Counted from the first letter of the stretch, positions 30,566-42,298 are shown. The stretch is 64,000 bases of DNA from Ensifer adhaerens (GCF_020035535.1 NZ_CP083349.1:1054001-1118000), one strand, 5' to 3'. Notes: generated from the sequence alone by a model not told the origin. Numbers and translations: made by a program.

Positions 30566-33238
30566 TCAGCTCTTCTTGGCCTTGGTGGCCGTCTTGGTTT
30601 TGCTCTTGGCGGTCGCCTTGGCCTTGCTCGGCTTGGTGGCGCCATCCTCGGTTTTTGCAGCAGCCTTCGTCGTCTTGGCTTTGGTTGCCTTGGCCTTCGT
30701 CGTTCCGCCCTTTGCAGCGCGCTCAGCGATGAGCACGAGGGCTTCTTCGACCGTCACAGACTGCGGATCCTTGCCCTTCGGCAGGGTGGCATTGACCTTG
30801 CCCCAGTTGACGTAGGGGCCGTAGCGACCGTCGCGAACGGTGATCGCACCGCCGTCGGGGTGGTCGCCAAGCTCCTTGAGGGAAGCGGCAGCCGTGCGTC
30901 CACGACCGGCGCCGGCCTTGGACTGCTTGTCTGCGAGGACGGAGACAGCGCGGTTGAGGCCGATCGAGAAGACGTCCTCGATCGATTCGAGGTTGGCATA
31001 GGTGCCATCGTGCAGCACGAACGGTCCGTAGCGGCCAAGGCCGGTCGAGATCATCTTGCCGGATTCCGGATGCGCGCCGATATCACGAGGCAGCGACAGG
31101 AGAGCCACAGCCTTCTCGTGGTCGATCGTTGAGGGCGTCCAGCCCTTCGGCAAGCTCGAGCGCTTGGCTGCCTTGCCGTCGCCGCGCTGGACATAGGGAC
31201 CGAAGCGGCCGCTGCGCAGCGTGATTTCTTCGCCGGTATGGGGGTCCTTCCCGAGCGCCTGCGGCTCGTTCGAGACCGCAGCCTCCTGATCGCCGCTGCT
31301 GTCGGAGGAAAGCTGGCGTGTGAAGTTGCACTCCGGATAGTTCGAGCAGCCGACGAAGGCGCCGTACTTGCCAAGCTTCAGCGACAGCTTGCCGGTGCCG
31401 CAGACCTGGCAGGTTCTGGGATCGCCGCCATCCTCGCGCTTCGGGAAGACGAGCGGTGCCAGTTCCTCGTTCAGCGCGTCGAGCACGTTGGTGACGCGCA
31501 GTTCCTTGGTTTCCTCGATCTGCGCGAAGAAGTCCTTCCAGAAGTCGCGAAGCACGTCCTTCCAGTTGACTTCACCGGCCGAGACCTGGTCGAGCTTTTC
31601 TTCGAGCGACGCTGTGAAATCGTAGCCGACATAGCGCGTGAAGAAGCTTTCCAGGAACGCTGTGACCAGCCGCCCCTTGGCCTGCGGGATGAGCTTGCGC
31701 TTGTCGTTGGTGATGTAGTCGCGGTCGAGCAGCGTCGTGACCGTCGCTGCATAAGTGGATGGCCGGCCGATGCCGAGCTCTTCCATCTTCTTGATCAGGC
31801 TCGCTTCCGAGTAGCGCGGCGGCGGCTCGGTGAAGTGCTGCGAGGCGTTGATCTTCTGCTTTGCGCAGCTTTCGCGCGCGTTGATCTCCGGCAGGCGACC
31901 ATCCTCGTCACCGTCGTCCGTCTGCTCGCCGTCTTCCTTGGCATCCGTATAGGCAGCGATGAAGCCGTCGAAGCGGATGACGGAGCCGGTGGCGCGCAGG
32001 CCAGCCTTCTGGCCACCATTGTCGGCGGTGATTTCTGCCGTCGTGCGCTCGATCTCGGCGGATGCCATCTGGCTCGCGATGCCGCGCTTCCAGACAAGAT
32101 CGTAGAGCCTGAGCATGTCGCCATCGAGGAAACGGCGAACCTCATCCGGCGTGCGGTTGAAATCGGTCGGGCGGATGGCTTCGTGGGCTTCCTGGGCGTT
32201 CTTCGCCTTGGTGGAATAGAAGCGCGGCTTTTCCGGCAGGTAGCGTTCGCCGAACTGGCTGGCGATCGCCTTGCGCGACGCTTCGACCGCTTCCGGCGCC
32301 ATCTGTACACCGTCGGTACGCATATAGGTGATCAGACCGACGGTCTCGCCGCCGATGTCTACACCTTCATAGAGCTTCTGCGCGACCTGCATGGTGCGCG
32401 AAGCCGAGAAGCCGAGCTTTGAGGAGGCGGCCTGCTGCAGCGTCGAAGTGGTGAAGGGCGGCGACGGATTGCGCTTGACCGGCTTTGCCTCGATGCTGTC
32501 GACGACATAAGCGGCGCCGTCGAGCAAGGTCTTCAGCCGGGTTGCTTCTTCGCCGTTGCCGATCGCCTTGGGTGCCAGACGCTTGCCGTCGGCCGAGACG
32601 AGGCGAGCCTCGAACTCGTCGCCGCGCGGGGTCTTCAGTAACGCGGAAATGTTCCAGTATTCTTCGGAGACGAAGCGTTCGATTTCGGATTCGCGGTCGC
32701 AGACGAGGCGCAGCGTGACCGATTGTACGCGGCCGGCCGAGCGGGCGCCCGGCAGTTTGCGCCAGAGCACCGGCGAAAGGTTGAAGCCGACGAGATAGTC
32801 GAGCGCGCGGCGCGCCAGGTAGGCATCGACCAGGGAGATGTCGATGTCGCGCGGATGTGCAATCGCCTCGAGAACCGCCTTCTTGGTGATGGCGTTGAAG
32901 GCGACGCGCTTTACCGGCTTGTCGCCGAGCACCTTCTTCTTCTTCAGGAGGTCGAGCACGTGCCAGGAAATGGCTTCGCCTTCGCGATCCGGGTCGGTTG
33001 CGAGAATGAGACCGTCCGAGGATTTGACCGCGTCGGCAATGTCCTTCATACGCTTCGCCGAAGCGCCGTCGACCTCCCAGGACATTTCGAAGTCTTCGTC
33101 GGGACGGACCGATCCGTCCTTCGCCGGCAGGTCGCGCACATGGCCAAACGAAGCCAGCACCTTGTAGCCAGGCCCGAGGTACTTGTTGATCGTCTTTGCC
33201 TTGGAAGGCGACTCCACCACTACAACATTCATCGTCAT
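30566..33238 (-). CDS. topA: DNA topoisomerase I
   Basis: An 890-residue type IA topoisomerase that relaxes negative supercoils. The TOPRIM domain starts MNVVVVESPSKAKTINKYLG and includes ATDPDREGEAISWH. The active-site tyrosine is in GLITYMRTDGVQ near residue 325. One C-terminal C4 zinc finger (CQVCGTGKLS, CSNYPEC) is followed by three GRFGPYV/GRYGPFV/GRYGPYV repeats and a Lys/Ala-rich tail of about 45 residues. I chose the ATG at 33238; a TTG at 33250 and an ATG at 33232 are alternatives. It is co-directional with rnr. Confidence 0.95.
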   Translation of the reverse strand: MTMNVVVVESPSKAKTINKYLGPGYKVLASFGHVRDLPAKDGSVRPDEDFEMSWEVDGASAKRMKDIADAVKSSDGLILATDPDREGEAISWHVLDLLKKKKVLGDKPVKRVAFNAITKKAVLEAIAHPRDIDISLVDAYLARRALDYLVGFNLSPVLWRKLPGARSAGRVQSVTLRLVCDRESEIERFVSEEYWNISALLKTPRGDEFEARLVSADGKRLAPKAIGNGEEATRLKTLLDGAAYVVDSIEAKPVKRNPSPPFTTSTLQQAASSKLGFSASRTMQVAQKLYEGVDIGGETVGLITYMRTDGVQMAPEAVEASRKAIASQFGERYLPEKPRFYSTKAKNAQEAHEAIRPTDFNRTPDEVRRFLDGDMLRLYDLVWKRGIASQMASAEIERTTAEITADNGGQKAGLRATGSVIRFDGFIAAYTDAKEDGEQTDDGDEDGRLPEINARESCAKQKINASQHFTEPPPRYSEASLIKKMEELGIGRPSTYAATVTTLLDRDYITNDKRKLIPQAKGRLVTAFLESFFTRYVGYDFTASLEEKLDQVSAGEVNWKDVLRDFWKDFFAQIEETKELRVTNVLDALNEELAPLVFPKREDGGDPRTCQVCGTGKLSLKLGKYGAFVGCSNYPECNFTRQLSSDSSGDQEAAVSNEPQALGKDPHTGEEITLRSGRFGPYVQRGDGKAAKRSSLPKGWTPSTIDHEKAVALLSLPRDIGAHPESGKMISTGLGRYGPFVLHDGTYANLESIEDVFSIGLNRAVSVLADKQSKAGAGRGRTAAASLKELGDHPDGGAITVRDGRYGPYVNWGKVNATLPKGKDPQSVTVEEALVLIAERAAKGGTTKAKATKAKTTKAAAKTEDGATKPSKAKATAKSKTKTATKAKKS

Positions 33239-33462
33239 TTTCTGAGACAACCGGTTCTGGTTCGGGCGTCAGCGCCGTTCGCGCCATGTGTCGCCTTGTA
33301 TCGATGCCCCGAAATGGACAGGGATTCGTGCGGGGTCAAGAGGGTTCACCCAAAATAACGATGAGAGGACGCGATGCAACTCGCACAAGATTGCACCGTA
33401 TCCGCAATCTGCAATGGATCTCTCACTGCTTCCTCAAGGCTGCTGACCGTCATCGCTGACGC

Positions 33463-34611
33463 TCATTCGATCGAGGTGAGCGACACGAGCCCACCGGCGT
33501 GGCGATCGAGCCGGCCAGCCAAATCGAGTTCCAGGAGAAGCAGGTAGACCTGCGCCGGCGAAAGCCCGGTGTGCCTGACGATGTCGTCGGTTTCAACAGG
33601 TGTCGGACCAAGCGCGTGGACGATGGCCGCACGGTCGTTATCGCTGGTGGCGGCTGGGGCGCTCGGTCGCATTTGTCCCTCCGGTTCCCTGACGCTCCGC
33701 AACGGCAACTCGAACTGGCTGAGCGGCGCCAATGCCTCAAGGACATCGTCCGCCGACGTCGTGACGATTGCGCCCTGTTTCAAAAGGTCGTTCGTACCAT
33801 GGCACCGGGGATCGAGCGGTGACCCTGGAGCGGCAAAGACGAGCCGTCCGAAGTCGGCTGCATAGCGGGCGGTTATCAGGGACCCGGAGCGGTGGGCTGC
33901 CTCGACGACGGTTACGCCGAGGCTGATACCCGCAATCAGCCGGTTGCGCCGCGGGAAATCGCGTGCGCGCGGTTCCCAGCCAAATGGCATCTCGCTGATG
34001 GCCAGCCCCCGACCGGCGGTGATCTCGTCCAGCAACCCGATATTCTCTGGCGGGTAGGGCCGGTCCAATCCGCCGGCAAGTGCGGCGATCGTGCCGGTTT
34101 CGAGGCTCGCCCGATGGGCGGCCGTATCGATGCCGCGCGCGAGACCTGAGGTCACGGTATAGCCGGCGCGGCCCGCGTCGCGCGCAATCATCGCTGCGAA
34201 TTTGGCGCCACTGGCCGAAGCATTGCGCGAGCCGACAATTCCGAGCGACGGGCGGGCTGCCGCCTTGAGGTCGCCCTTCATGGCGAGAAGTGGCGGAGCG
34301 CCGTCGATCTGCCGCAGCGCCGCGGGATAACCTGGCTCGCCGATGCCGATGAAGACGGCGCCGCAGCGTCGTGCCGCTTCCAGTTCCCGTTCCGCTTCAC
34401 TCACGGTCGCGACGCGATAGGCCTGCTTGGTCCCACCGCGCCGGGATAGTTCAGGAAGCGCGTCGAGTGCGTTTTCCGCGGTGCCGAAGTGATTGATCAG
34501 GTCCCTGAAGGCGATAGGGCCGACATTGTCGCTGCGGATCAGCCGTAACCAGGAGATTTTCTGTCGTTCGGTCAGCGCCACTCCGGTTCGTCCTGCGCTG
34601 CCTTCAGACAT
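33463..34611 (-). CDS. dprA: DNA-processing protein DprA
   Basis: A 382-residue DprA/Smf protein that loads RecA on incoming single-stranded DNA. The Rossmann-like core has [31 protein letters not shown], the [13 protein letters not shown] block and [12 protein letters not shown]. An N-terminal SAM-like domain and a C-terminal winged helix ([21 protein letters not shown]) flank it. The start at 34611 shares a base with the plsY stop, so the genes are coupled. Other competence genes are not visible here, as usual for rhizobia. Confidence 0.94.
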   Translation of the reverse strand: MSEGSAGRTGVALTERQKISWLRLIRSDNVGPIAFRDLINHFGTAENALDALPELSRRGGTKQAYRVATVSEAERELEAARRCGAVFIGIGEPGYPAALRQIDGAPPLLAMKGDLKAAARPSLGIVGSRNASASGAKFAAMIARDAGRAGYTVTSGLARGIDTAAHRASLETGTIAALAGGLDRPYPPENIGLLDEITAGRGLAISEMPFGWEPRARDFPRRNRLIAGISLGVTVVEAAHRSGSLITARYAADFGRLVFAAPGSPLDPRCHGTNDLLKQGAIVTTSADDVLEALAPLSQFELPLRSVREPEGQMRPSAPAATSDNDRAAIVHALGPTPVETDDIVRHTGLSPAQVYLLLLELDLAGRLDRHAGGLVSLTSIE

Positions 34612-35222
34612 TATCCCTTGTCCCCGATCTTGCTTTCCGTGCCGGCGAGCAGCCGCTGAATGTTGGCGCGGTGCTTTACCCAGCTAATGACGGTCATTAC
34701 CGCGAAAAGGAGAGCGACCTTTTCGTTCCCTACCGCGTAAAGTAGAATCGGAATGATAGCCATTGCAACCAGGGCGGACAATGAGGAGTAGCGGCTGATT
34801 TTCGCCATGGCGAGCCAGATCGCTGCGAAGGCCAGCACCATGATGGGAGCGAGGCCGAGCAGGACGCCGATATAGGTGGCGACACCCTTGCCTCCCTTGA
34901 AGCCGAGCCAGACCGGATAGAGGTGGCCGAGAAACGCAGCAAAGCCGGCGGCGATGCCCGCTTCAACACCCCAATAGGCGGCGATGGCCGCAGCCGCGGC
35001 GCCCTTCAGGGCATCGAGCAGCAGGGTAGCCGCTGCCAGCTTCTTGTTTCCGGTTCTCAGCACATTGGTCGCGCCGATGTTGCCCGAGCCGATCTTCCGC
35101 ACGTCGCCGAGCCCCGCCATGCGGGTCAGGATAAGTCCGAACGGGATCGAGCCGAGCAGATAGCCGAAGCCAAGGCTCAACAACGTCAAGGGCAGCCCAA
35201 GCTGCCAGGCAAATAGATCCAC
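34611..35222 (-). CDS. plsY: Glycerol-3-phosphate acyltransferase PlsY
   Basis: A 203-residue membrane acyltransferase using acyl-phosphate to make lysophosphatidic acid, the first step of phospholipid synthesis. It shows the PlsY motifs [25 protein letters not shown] and [12 protein letters not shown], within about five to seven hydrophobic helices. The GTG start at 35222 has a strong upstream GGGAGGGG. It lies between the pyrC-like gene and dprA on one strand. Confidence 0.95.
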   Translation of the reverse strand: MDLFAWQLGLPLTLLSLGFGYLLGSIPFGLILTRMAGLGDVRKIGSGNIGATNVLRTGNKKLAAATLLLDALKGAAAAAIAAYWGVEAGIAAGFAAFLGHLYPVWLGFKGGKGVATYIGVLLGLAPIMVLAFAAIWLAMAKISRYSSLSALVAMAIIPILLYAVGNEKVALLFAVMTVISWVKHRANIQRLLAGTESKIGDKG

Positions 35223-35252
35223 CGGTTCCCCTCCCGCGCGACCGCTTCGGGC

Positions 35253-36541
35253 TTATGCGGAATGCACAAGCTTACCGGCAACATAGGTTTGCACAACCCG
35301 GCCGGTAAAGCGTGCATTTTCAAATGGCGTGTTCTTGGAGCGCGAGACGATCGCTTCCCTGTAGAGCACCCACGGTTCGTCGAGGTCGAGGACCGTGATG
35401 TCGGCCTTGGCGCCCGGCTTGAGCGTGCCGGCGTCCAGGCCGAAGATCGCTGCCGGTCGGGTCGACATGGCGTCGATCAGGCGCATCAGCGGAACCTGGC
35501 CGCCGTGGTACAGCCGAAGCGCTGCAGCCGCGAGCGTTTCAAGGCCGATTGCGCCATCGGCGGCGTCGGCAAACGGCAGGCGCTTGGTGTCGACGTCCTG
35601 GGGATCATGCGAGGAAACGATAATATCGATCGTGCCGTCGGCGAGCGCCTCCGCCATGGCAACGCGGTCGTCCTCGCTGCGAAGCGGCGGCGAAAGCTTG
35701 AAGAAGGTGCGGTATTCGCCGATGTCGTTTTCGTTGAGCGCCAAGTTGTTGATGGAGATGCCGCAGGTAACGTTGGCGCCGCGCGCACGCGCGGCGCGGA
35801 TGGCTTCGGCCGATTCGGGAACCGAAATCTGAGCGGCGTGATAGGCCGCCTTCGTCAGGCCGGCGATGCGCAGGTCACGCTCCAGCGGAATGATTTCCGT
35901 CTCGCGCGGGATGCCGGAAAGGCCGAGCCAGCTGGCGAGCAGGCCCTCGTGCATGACGCCGTTTGCGCCGAGATACTTGTCGCGGGTCTCTAGGGAGATG
36001 ACGGCGCCGAATTCGCGCGCATAGGTCATGGCGCGGCGCAGAACCAGTGTGTCGTGGACCGATCGACGGCCATTGGTGAAGCAGACCGCTCCGGCTTCGC
36101 GCAGCAGGCCGAACTCGGTCATCTCTTCCCCGGCAAGCCCCTTGGTCAGGGCCGCGGCCGGATGGACGTTGACGAGCGCCTTGTCGCGCGCCGTCTTCTT
36201 CACGAACTCGACCAGCGCGATATCGTCGATCACAGGGTCCGTGTCCGGCATCGCAATGAAGGTGGTGACGCCACCGACGGCGGCGGCGCGCGACGCGGAC
36301 TCGAAGGTTTCGCGATGCTCGCTGCCCGGTTCGCCGACGAAGACGCGGGCATCGACGAGGCCCGGGACTGCGGTGAGCCCGGCACAATCCTTGACGAAGG
36401 CGCCGTCAGGCGTGCCCTGGTTTTGCGCATCTGCTCCGGCAGCGAGGATACGGCCGTCGCCTCCGACGATGATCGTACCTGTTTCGTCGAGATTGCGCGA
36501 GGGATCGACGATGCGGAGGTTCTTCAGAACGAGTGGTCTGG

Positions 36542-36545
<4 letters not shown>
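35253..36545 (-). CDS. Dihydroorotase-like protein lacking metal ligands (PyrX type)
   Basis: A 430-residue protein with the dihydroorotase fold and family context, but its active site is degraded. The DxHxHxR metal/substrate motif reads DARVFVG (residues 65-71), so both histidines and the arginine are gone. The usual PHH segment reads INN, and the DHAPH motif reads SHDPQ. Such proteins are known from Pseudomonas (PyrC') as non-catalytic partners that hold aspartate transcarbamoylase together. Its stop-start overlap with pyrB (36542-36545) fits that role. A true PyrC would have to be encoded elsewhere. Automatic annotation would probably call it pyrC. Confidence 0.87.
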
Positions 36546-37483
<938 letters not shown>

Positions 37484-37640
37484 GGGCCGCCCTTGCGCTC
37501 TGGAAATGTGGTCGCTCTATAAGACTTGCCCCCCGGCACGGCAAGGCTTGGGCGCCACCGTCCGCAGAAAACTTGCAACGGCGATCGTATCTTTTTCGCG
37601 CCCCGTTCCGTGGCCGTGAAACTTGCGCTAGAACCGGCCC

Positions 37641-39293
37641 ATGAATCAGATGAACCGGACTGAACAGAAACTCGCCGAGCTGAACCAGCCCAAGCCCTGG
37701 TCCGGTGTCAACGCCTATCGCTCCGATCCGCTGGTGGTGGACATCACCTCGTCGATGAGCAAGACGTTGCGCGACGAATTCGACGTGCTCGGCCGTTATG
37801 TCACCTCGCCGGAAGCGCAGGAACTGGCGCGCATGGCGAACGAAGGTCCGCCGAAGCTGAAGACGCATGGTCCGCGCGGCGAACGTCTCGATGTCGTCGA
37901 GTTCCATCCGGCCTGGCACGCGCTGATGCGCCGCTCGATGTCATCGGGTCTGCATGCGTCCGCCTGGGAAAACCTCCCCGATGAGCGCAACCAGTCGCAT
38001 AAAGTCCGCGCCATCCGCTTCTATCTGACGGCGCAGCTCGAATGCGGCCATCTCTGCCCGCTGACCATGACCAGCGCGTCGCTTGCCGCGATCACCGCGT
38101 CACCGGCCGTGCAGAAGGAATGGGCGCCGAAGATTCTGTCTCGCAAATACGATTCCACCAACCGTCCGTGGATGCAGAAGTCGGCGGTCACCGTCGGCAT
38201 GGGCATGACCGAGAAGCAGGGCGGCACCGATGTGCGCGCCAACACCTCGACGGCAGAACGGGTGGGCGAGGGCATCTACAGGCTCAACGGCCACAAGTGG
38301 TTCATGTCGGCGCCGATGAGCGACGCTTTCGTCATGCTGGCGCAGACCCGCGACGGTCTCGCGTGCTTCCTCGTGCCGCGGCTTCTGGAGGACGGCAGTG
38401 CCAACGGCCTGCGTTTCCAGCGGCTGAAGGACAAGATCGGCAACCGCTCTAACGCCTCGTCGGAGGTCGAGTTCTCCGACACGTTCGGCTTCATCCTCGG
38501 CGCGCCGGATGCCGGCATTCGGACAATCCTCGACATGGTGACGCTGACGCGGCTTGACTGCGCGCTTGCGTCGGCCGGCATGATGCGCGCCTCGCTCGCC
38601 GAAGCCGTGCACCACACACGCGGCCGGAAGGTCTTCGGCAAGCCGCTCGTCAGCCAGCCGATGATGACCCGCGTCCTTGCCGACATGGCGCTCGATGTCG
38701 CTGCGGCCAGCGCTCTCTCGTTCCGTCTCGCGGAAGCCTTCGACAAGGCACGCAGCAGCTCGGAAGACGCGGCCTACGCGCGGATCATGACGCCCGTTGC
38801 AAAATACTGGGCCTGCAAGATCGCGCCGGCGCTGATCTATGAGGCGATGGAGTGCCTGGGCGGCAACGGCTACGTGGAGGAACGCGCGCTGGCGCGCCAC
38901 TACCGCGAAGCGCCGGTCAACGCCATCTGGGAAGGGTCCGGCAACGTCATGGCACTGGACGTGCTGCGCGTGCTCGCCAAGGGCAAGGATCTTTTCGAGC
39001 AGCTCTTCGTCGTCCTGGCGCGCGATCTCGGACCCGCCGGCCGCAAGACGATCGAGGTGTTGCGCGCGGCCATGTCGCTTTGCGAGCGCGACGAGGGGGC
39101 GGCGCGCATGCTGGTCGAGCAATTGGCGCTCGCCGCCGCCGCCGCCGAACTTTATCGTCTCGGTGCCGGTCGTATCGCCGACGCGTTCCTCGAATCGCGT
39201 CTCGCCGCCGGGTGGCGCTCGACCTACGGCATGCTCGATTCGCGTTTCGATTCCGCCTACATCCTCGATCTTCTCTATCCCCCCGCGACGTAG
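37641..39293 (+). CDS. aidB: Acyl-CoA dehydrogenase-like protein, AidB family
   Basis: A 550-residue flavoprotein-type acyl-CoA dehydrogenase of the AidB subgroup. AidB features are the N-terminal NQPKPWSGVNAYRSDPL, GMGMTEKQGGTDVRANT and the YEAMECLGGNGYVEE segment, with the long C-terminal extension. E. coli AidB binds DNA and is part of the adaptive response to alkylation. Whether this copy does so is inference. It is transcribed divergently from pyrB with a 157-base gap, and converges on the AEC transporter gene. Confidence 0.88.
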   Translation: MNQMNRTEQKLAELNQPKPWSGVNAYRSDPLVVDITSSMSKTLRDEFDVLGRYVTSPEAQELARMANEGPPKLKTHGPRGERLDVVEFHPAWHALMRRSMSSGLHASAWENLPDERNQSHKVRAIRFYLTAQLECGHLCPLTMTSASLAAITASPAVQKEWAPKILSRKYDSTNRPWMQKSAVTVGMGMTEKQGGTDVRANTSTAERVGEGIYRLNGHKWFMSAPMSDAFVMLAQTRDGLACFLVPRLLEDGSANGLRFQRLKDKIGNRSNASSEVEFSDTFGFILGAPDAGIRTILDMVTLTRLDCALASAGMMRASLAEAVHHTRGRKVFGKPLVSQPMMTRVLADMALDVAAASALSFRLAEAFDKARSSSEDAAYARIMTPVAKYWACKIAPALIYEAMECLGGNGYVEERALARHYREAPVNAIWEGSGNVMALDVLRVLAKGKDLFEQLFVVLARDLGPAGRKTIEVLRAAMSLCERDEGAARMLVEQLALAAAAAELYRLGAGRIADAFLESRLAAGWRSTYGMLDSRFDSAYILDLLYPPAT

Positions 39294-39320
39294 GTCGTCG
39301 GGTCCCCGCGACGTAAGTCT

Positions 39321-40256
39321 TCAGCGCCCTGCGGCGTATGCGGTCAGGTAGAGGACGAGCGGGATCGTGAAGAACGAGACGACCGTTTGGATCGTCGCGA
39401 CCGCGGCGTAGAGTTCGGCGTCGCCATCCATCTGCTTGGCCAAGAGATAGCCGTTCATCGCCGTCGGCACGGCCGCGCCGAGCGCAATGACCAGCAGGGC
39501 GTCGCCGCGAATGCCGAGCAGGTAGCTCGCGCTCACCATGAACAGCGGCATGACGATCAGCTTGAGAAAGACTGCGAGCAGTGCCGTTGCGCTCGGCTTC
39601 AGGGCATCGGATGCGCGCAGGCCCGCGCCGACCATCACCAGTCCGAGGCTGAGAGAGGCGTTGGCCAGCATCTCAATCGTGGTCATCACGGGACCGTAGA
39701 TCTTCAGTCCGATCATGTTGACGAGTATGCCGAGCACGGAGGCAACGATCAGCGGATTGGTGACGATCTTGGCGAAGAAGCGCCTGAAGTCACGATTTCC
39801 CCCGCCGAACCAGACCAGCACGCCGATGTTGTAGAGATTGATCGGGATGATCACGAGCGTCATCACCAGCGCGGTCAGCGTCAGGCCGATCGGCCCATAG
39901 AGCTTCTGCGCGATCGCGAGCGCCATGAAGCCGTTCCAGCGTGTGGCTGTCTGGAAGACTGAGGTGAAGGAGGCACCTGACACCTGTCTGTCTCGAAACG
40001 CCGGCCAGAGCAAAAGCACGAAGGCCGACATCAGGCTGACGCTGCCGATTGTCGCGATAGCCGTTGCGTCGGCCTTCAAGCCGGCAAAATCTGCCTGGGC
40101 CAGTGTCGAGAACAGGAGGGCAGGGAACAGGATGAAGTAGCCGAACTGCTCAAGCCCGAGCCAGAGGCTCTGGTCGACGAATGTCGAGCGCTTGAGCCAG
40201 GCGCCAAGCAGAACCAGCAGAAAGATGGGGAGGATGCTTTCGAAGACGACGGTCAT
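39321..40256 (-). CDS. AEC family transporter
   Basis: A 311-residue protein with about 10 hydrophobic helices, in the five-plus-five arrangement of the auxin efflux carrier family. Typical are the N-terminal VFESILPIFLLVLLGAWLKR and the broken helix around NASLSLGLVMVGAGLR. It probably exports a carboxylate or amphipathic amino acid derivative; the substrate is unknown. The ATG at 40256 is chosen because it places the first helix at the N-terminus; a longer frame to 40304 is unlikely. Confidence 0.86.
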   Translation of the reverse strand: MTVVFESILPIFLLVLLGAWLKRSTFVDQSLWLGLEQFGYFILFPALLFSTLAQADFAGLKADATAIATIGSVSLMSAFVLLLWPAFRDRQVSGASFTSVFQTATRWNGFMALAIAQKLYGPIGLTLTALVMTLVIIPINLYNIGVLVWFGGGNRDFRRFFAKIVTNPLIVASVLGILVNMIGLKIYGPVMTTIEMLANASLSLGLVMVGAGLRASDALKPSATALLAVFLKLIVMPLFMVSASYLLGIRGDALLVIALGAAVPTAMNGYLLAKQMDGDAELYAAVATIQTVVSFFTIPLVLYLTAYAAGR

Positions 40257-40478
40257 GGGGGAGGGCCTGCATGGGGGAGAGATATCGCTACCCGAAATTT
40301 GCAAGGACCGGAATGGGCTTGCCGCCTGGTCGGGAAAGATCGGTGCGCGATCGCCCCCAGGGGCACGAAAAGACCTGGCCTGTGAAAATTAACCTTAACA
40401 AATGGTTTACGTTGCGCGCCTTCCGCATAGGGAGGAAATTGACCAGGCATTTCAACAGAATCCGGATGGAGCGGTTCG

Positions 40479-40634
40479 GTGAGAACTGGTCTTTTGATCA
40501 TCATGATGATGTTTTTCGCCGGACTGGCGCTCGATATTGCGGTCCCGACGATGGTCCTGCTCGCCTTGCTGGTGGCAGATCGCGCCATATATCCGCTAGT
40601 CTACCGCCGCATTTCGGAAAGGGGAGCCGCATGA
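40479..40634 (+). CDS. 51-residue membrane protein coupled to DUF6105 gene
   Basis: A GTG-started ORF encoding a 51-residue peptide with two short hydrophobic stretches (LLIIMMMFFAGLALDIAV and MVLLALLVADRAIYPLV) and a basic tail ([10 protein letters not shown]). GGAG at 40468-40471 lies 7 bases before the GTG. Its TGA overlaps the ATG of the next gene (ATGA), a strong sign of translational coupling. I do not recognise a family. Confidence 0.65.
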   Translation: MRTGLLIIMMMFFAGLALDIAVPTMVLLALLVADRAIYPLVYRRISERGAA

Positions 40635-40972
40635 AGTGGTTTCTGATCCTTTGGGCCTGCCCGGTCATGTTCCTCACGTCGTGGTACGGTCTTTCCTACT
40701 ACGACATGAGCTTCGGCTTCTTCATGCTGACGCGGCAGACCCATGATCTGGTGTTCCAGGTCTACGGCAACGTCCTCGGCATTCCGCCAGAGACGATCCC
40801 GCCGCTCGTCGCGCGAGCGATCGTATTCGATAGCTTCGTGGTCTTTGCCATCATCGGTTTCCGCAAGCGCCGCCAGATTGCGGCCTGGTATCGTCGTCGT
40901 TTCGGTGCCGGCGAAGCTCAGTCCGAGAGAGCGTCCCTTGCGAGCGACGTCAGCCTGTCGAGTGCGCCTTGA
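40631..40972 (+). CDS. DUF6105 family membrane protein
   Basis: A 113-residue protein with an N-terminal helix ([21 protein letters not shown]), the conserved [21 protein letters not shown] block, and a second hydrophobic segment near [15 protein letters not shown] followed by an Arg-rich tail. It matches my memory of the rhizobial DUF6105 family; the function is unknown. The ATG overlaps the stop of the 51-residue ORF, and AAGGGGAG precedes it. Its last 55 bases overlap the 3' end of ruvX on the opposite strand. Confidence 0.78.
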   Translation: MKWFLILWACPVMFLTSWYGLSYYDMSFGFFMLTRQTHDLVFQVYGNVLGIPPETIPPLVARAIVFDSFVVFAIIGFRKRRQIAAWYRRRFGAGEAQSERASLASDVSLSSAP

Positions 40973-41403
40973 AGAATGAAGGACGCGGCAGCCGAATCGA
41001 TGCGTTCGGCCCGCTTCCGCCGCGACACGTCCATCTCGATCAGCACACGCTCGGCCGCAACGGTCGAGAGCCTTTCATCCCAGAAGATGAAAGGGAGCGG
41101 AGTTTTTTGCTCCATATTGCGCACGAAGGCGCGGGTCGCCTGACAACGGGGTCCCTCGCTGCCGTCCATGTTGACGGGCAGACCGATGACAAAGGCCGCG
41201 ATCTTTTCCTTTGCCGCCACCGACAGTAACGCTTCTGCGTCCGCCCCGAACTTGACCCGGCGGATCACCTCGCGAGGTGTCGCGAAGCGGCGACCGAGAT
41301 CGGAGACAGAAAGACCGATCGTCTTGGTGCCGAGGTCGAGCCCGGCAATCGCCTGGTTCTGCTGAAGCTGGGCTGCCAGCTCTTCGATGGTGAGAATTGC
41401 CAT
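40918..41403 (-). CDS. ruvX: Holliday junction resolvase-like protein RuvX/YqgF
   Basis: A 161-residue RNase H-fold protein of the YqgF family, with [18 protein letters not shown] at the start, [20 protein letters not shown] in the middle and [14 protein letters not shown] and [16 protein letters not shown] at the end. The catalytic acids D and E of the fold are present. E. coli YqgF acts in 16S rRNA 5'-end processing. The ATG at 41403 is chosen. The frame upstream stays open for a long way through antisense of gatA and is not coding. The 3' end overlaps the DUF6105 gene. Confidence 0.92.
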   Translation of the reverse strand: MAILTIEELAAQLQQNQAIAGLDLGTKTIGLSVSDLGRRFATPREVIRRVKFGADAEALLSVAAKEKIAAFVIGLPVNMDGSEGPRCQATRAFVRNMEQKTPLPFIFWDERLSTVAAERVLIEMDVSRRKRAERIDSAAASFILQGALDRLTSLARDALSD

Positions 41404-41484
41404 GTCGGTGTCGATTCGATCTTTGCGCGGAGGACTGTCTGATCCATATGCTGTTCCGACACGCAAATCATCAGGGAGATCGTC

Positions 41485-42189
41485 ATGAAGATCAAATGGC
41501 TGGGTCATGCCGCATTTCACATCGAAACGGCAAAGTCCAAAATCCTCATCGACCCCTTCTTCACCGGCAACCCCGCCTTTAAGGACGAGGAGCGCCGTGA
41601 CGCAACTGCCGGGCTTACCCACATCCTTTTGACCCATGGCCATGGCGACCATGTTGGCGATACGATTGCGATCGCCAAGGAGACGGGGGCGACCGTGGTC
41701 GCCAATGCCGATCTCGCTGCCTGGCTCGCACGACATGGCGTGAAGGCTTTGGAGATGGGAAACACCGGCGGCACCATTCAGCTCGGCGCGTTTTCCACGA
41801 CCTTCGTCAACGCACTCCACTCGTCGGCTCAACTCACAGAGGACGGCGTTTCCCATTCGCTCGGCAATGCCAACGGCCTGGTGCTGCATTTCGAGGACGA
41901 GCCGACGCTCTATCACATGGGTGATACGGACATCTTCTCCGACATGGCGCTGATCGAAGAGTTGCACCAGCCGGAGATCGGCATCGTGCCGATCGGCGAT
42001 CGTTTCACCATGGGCGGGGCGGTTGCAGCACTTGCCTGCCAACGCTTCTTCAAGTTCTCGACGGCGATCCCCTGCCATTACGGCTCGTTCCCGATCATCG
42101 ACCAGACGCCCGAGACCTTCGTTGCCGGCATGGAAAGCGCGTCCACCAAGGTGGCGACGCCGCAGGTCGGCGGCGTCGTCGAGGTCTGA
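41485..42189 (+). CDS. UPF0173 metal-dependent hydrolase
   Basis: A 234-residue metallo-beta-lactamase-fold protein of the UPF0173 family. It starts [15 protein letters not shown], has the metal motif [11 protein letters not shown] near residue 50, [16 protein letters not shown], and a late histidine in [12 protein letters not shown]. It belongs to the UlaG-like group; the substrate is unknown. It lies divergent from ruvX and upstream of gatC. Confidence 0.92.
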   Translation: MKIKWLGHAAFHIETAKSKILIDPFFTGNPAFKDEERRDATAGLTHILLTHGHGDHVGDTIAIAKETGATVVANADLAAWLARHGVKALEMGNTGGTIQLGAFSTTFVNALHSSAQLTEDGVSHSLGNANGLVLHFEDEPTLYHMGDTDIFSDMALIEELHQPEIGIVPIGDRFTMGGAVAALACQRFFKFSTAIPCHYGSFPIIDQTPETFVAGMESASTKVATPQVGGVVEV

Positions 42190-42298
42190 TGTTGCGCCTG
42201 GCCTTTTGACGAGAGGCCCGGTACTCCGGCAATTCCCCCGTTGCGTGGCTCGCCCTGCGCCATTATAGCGGGGGAAGTTCCAGTTACCGGAGACGATC

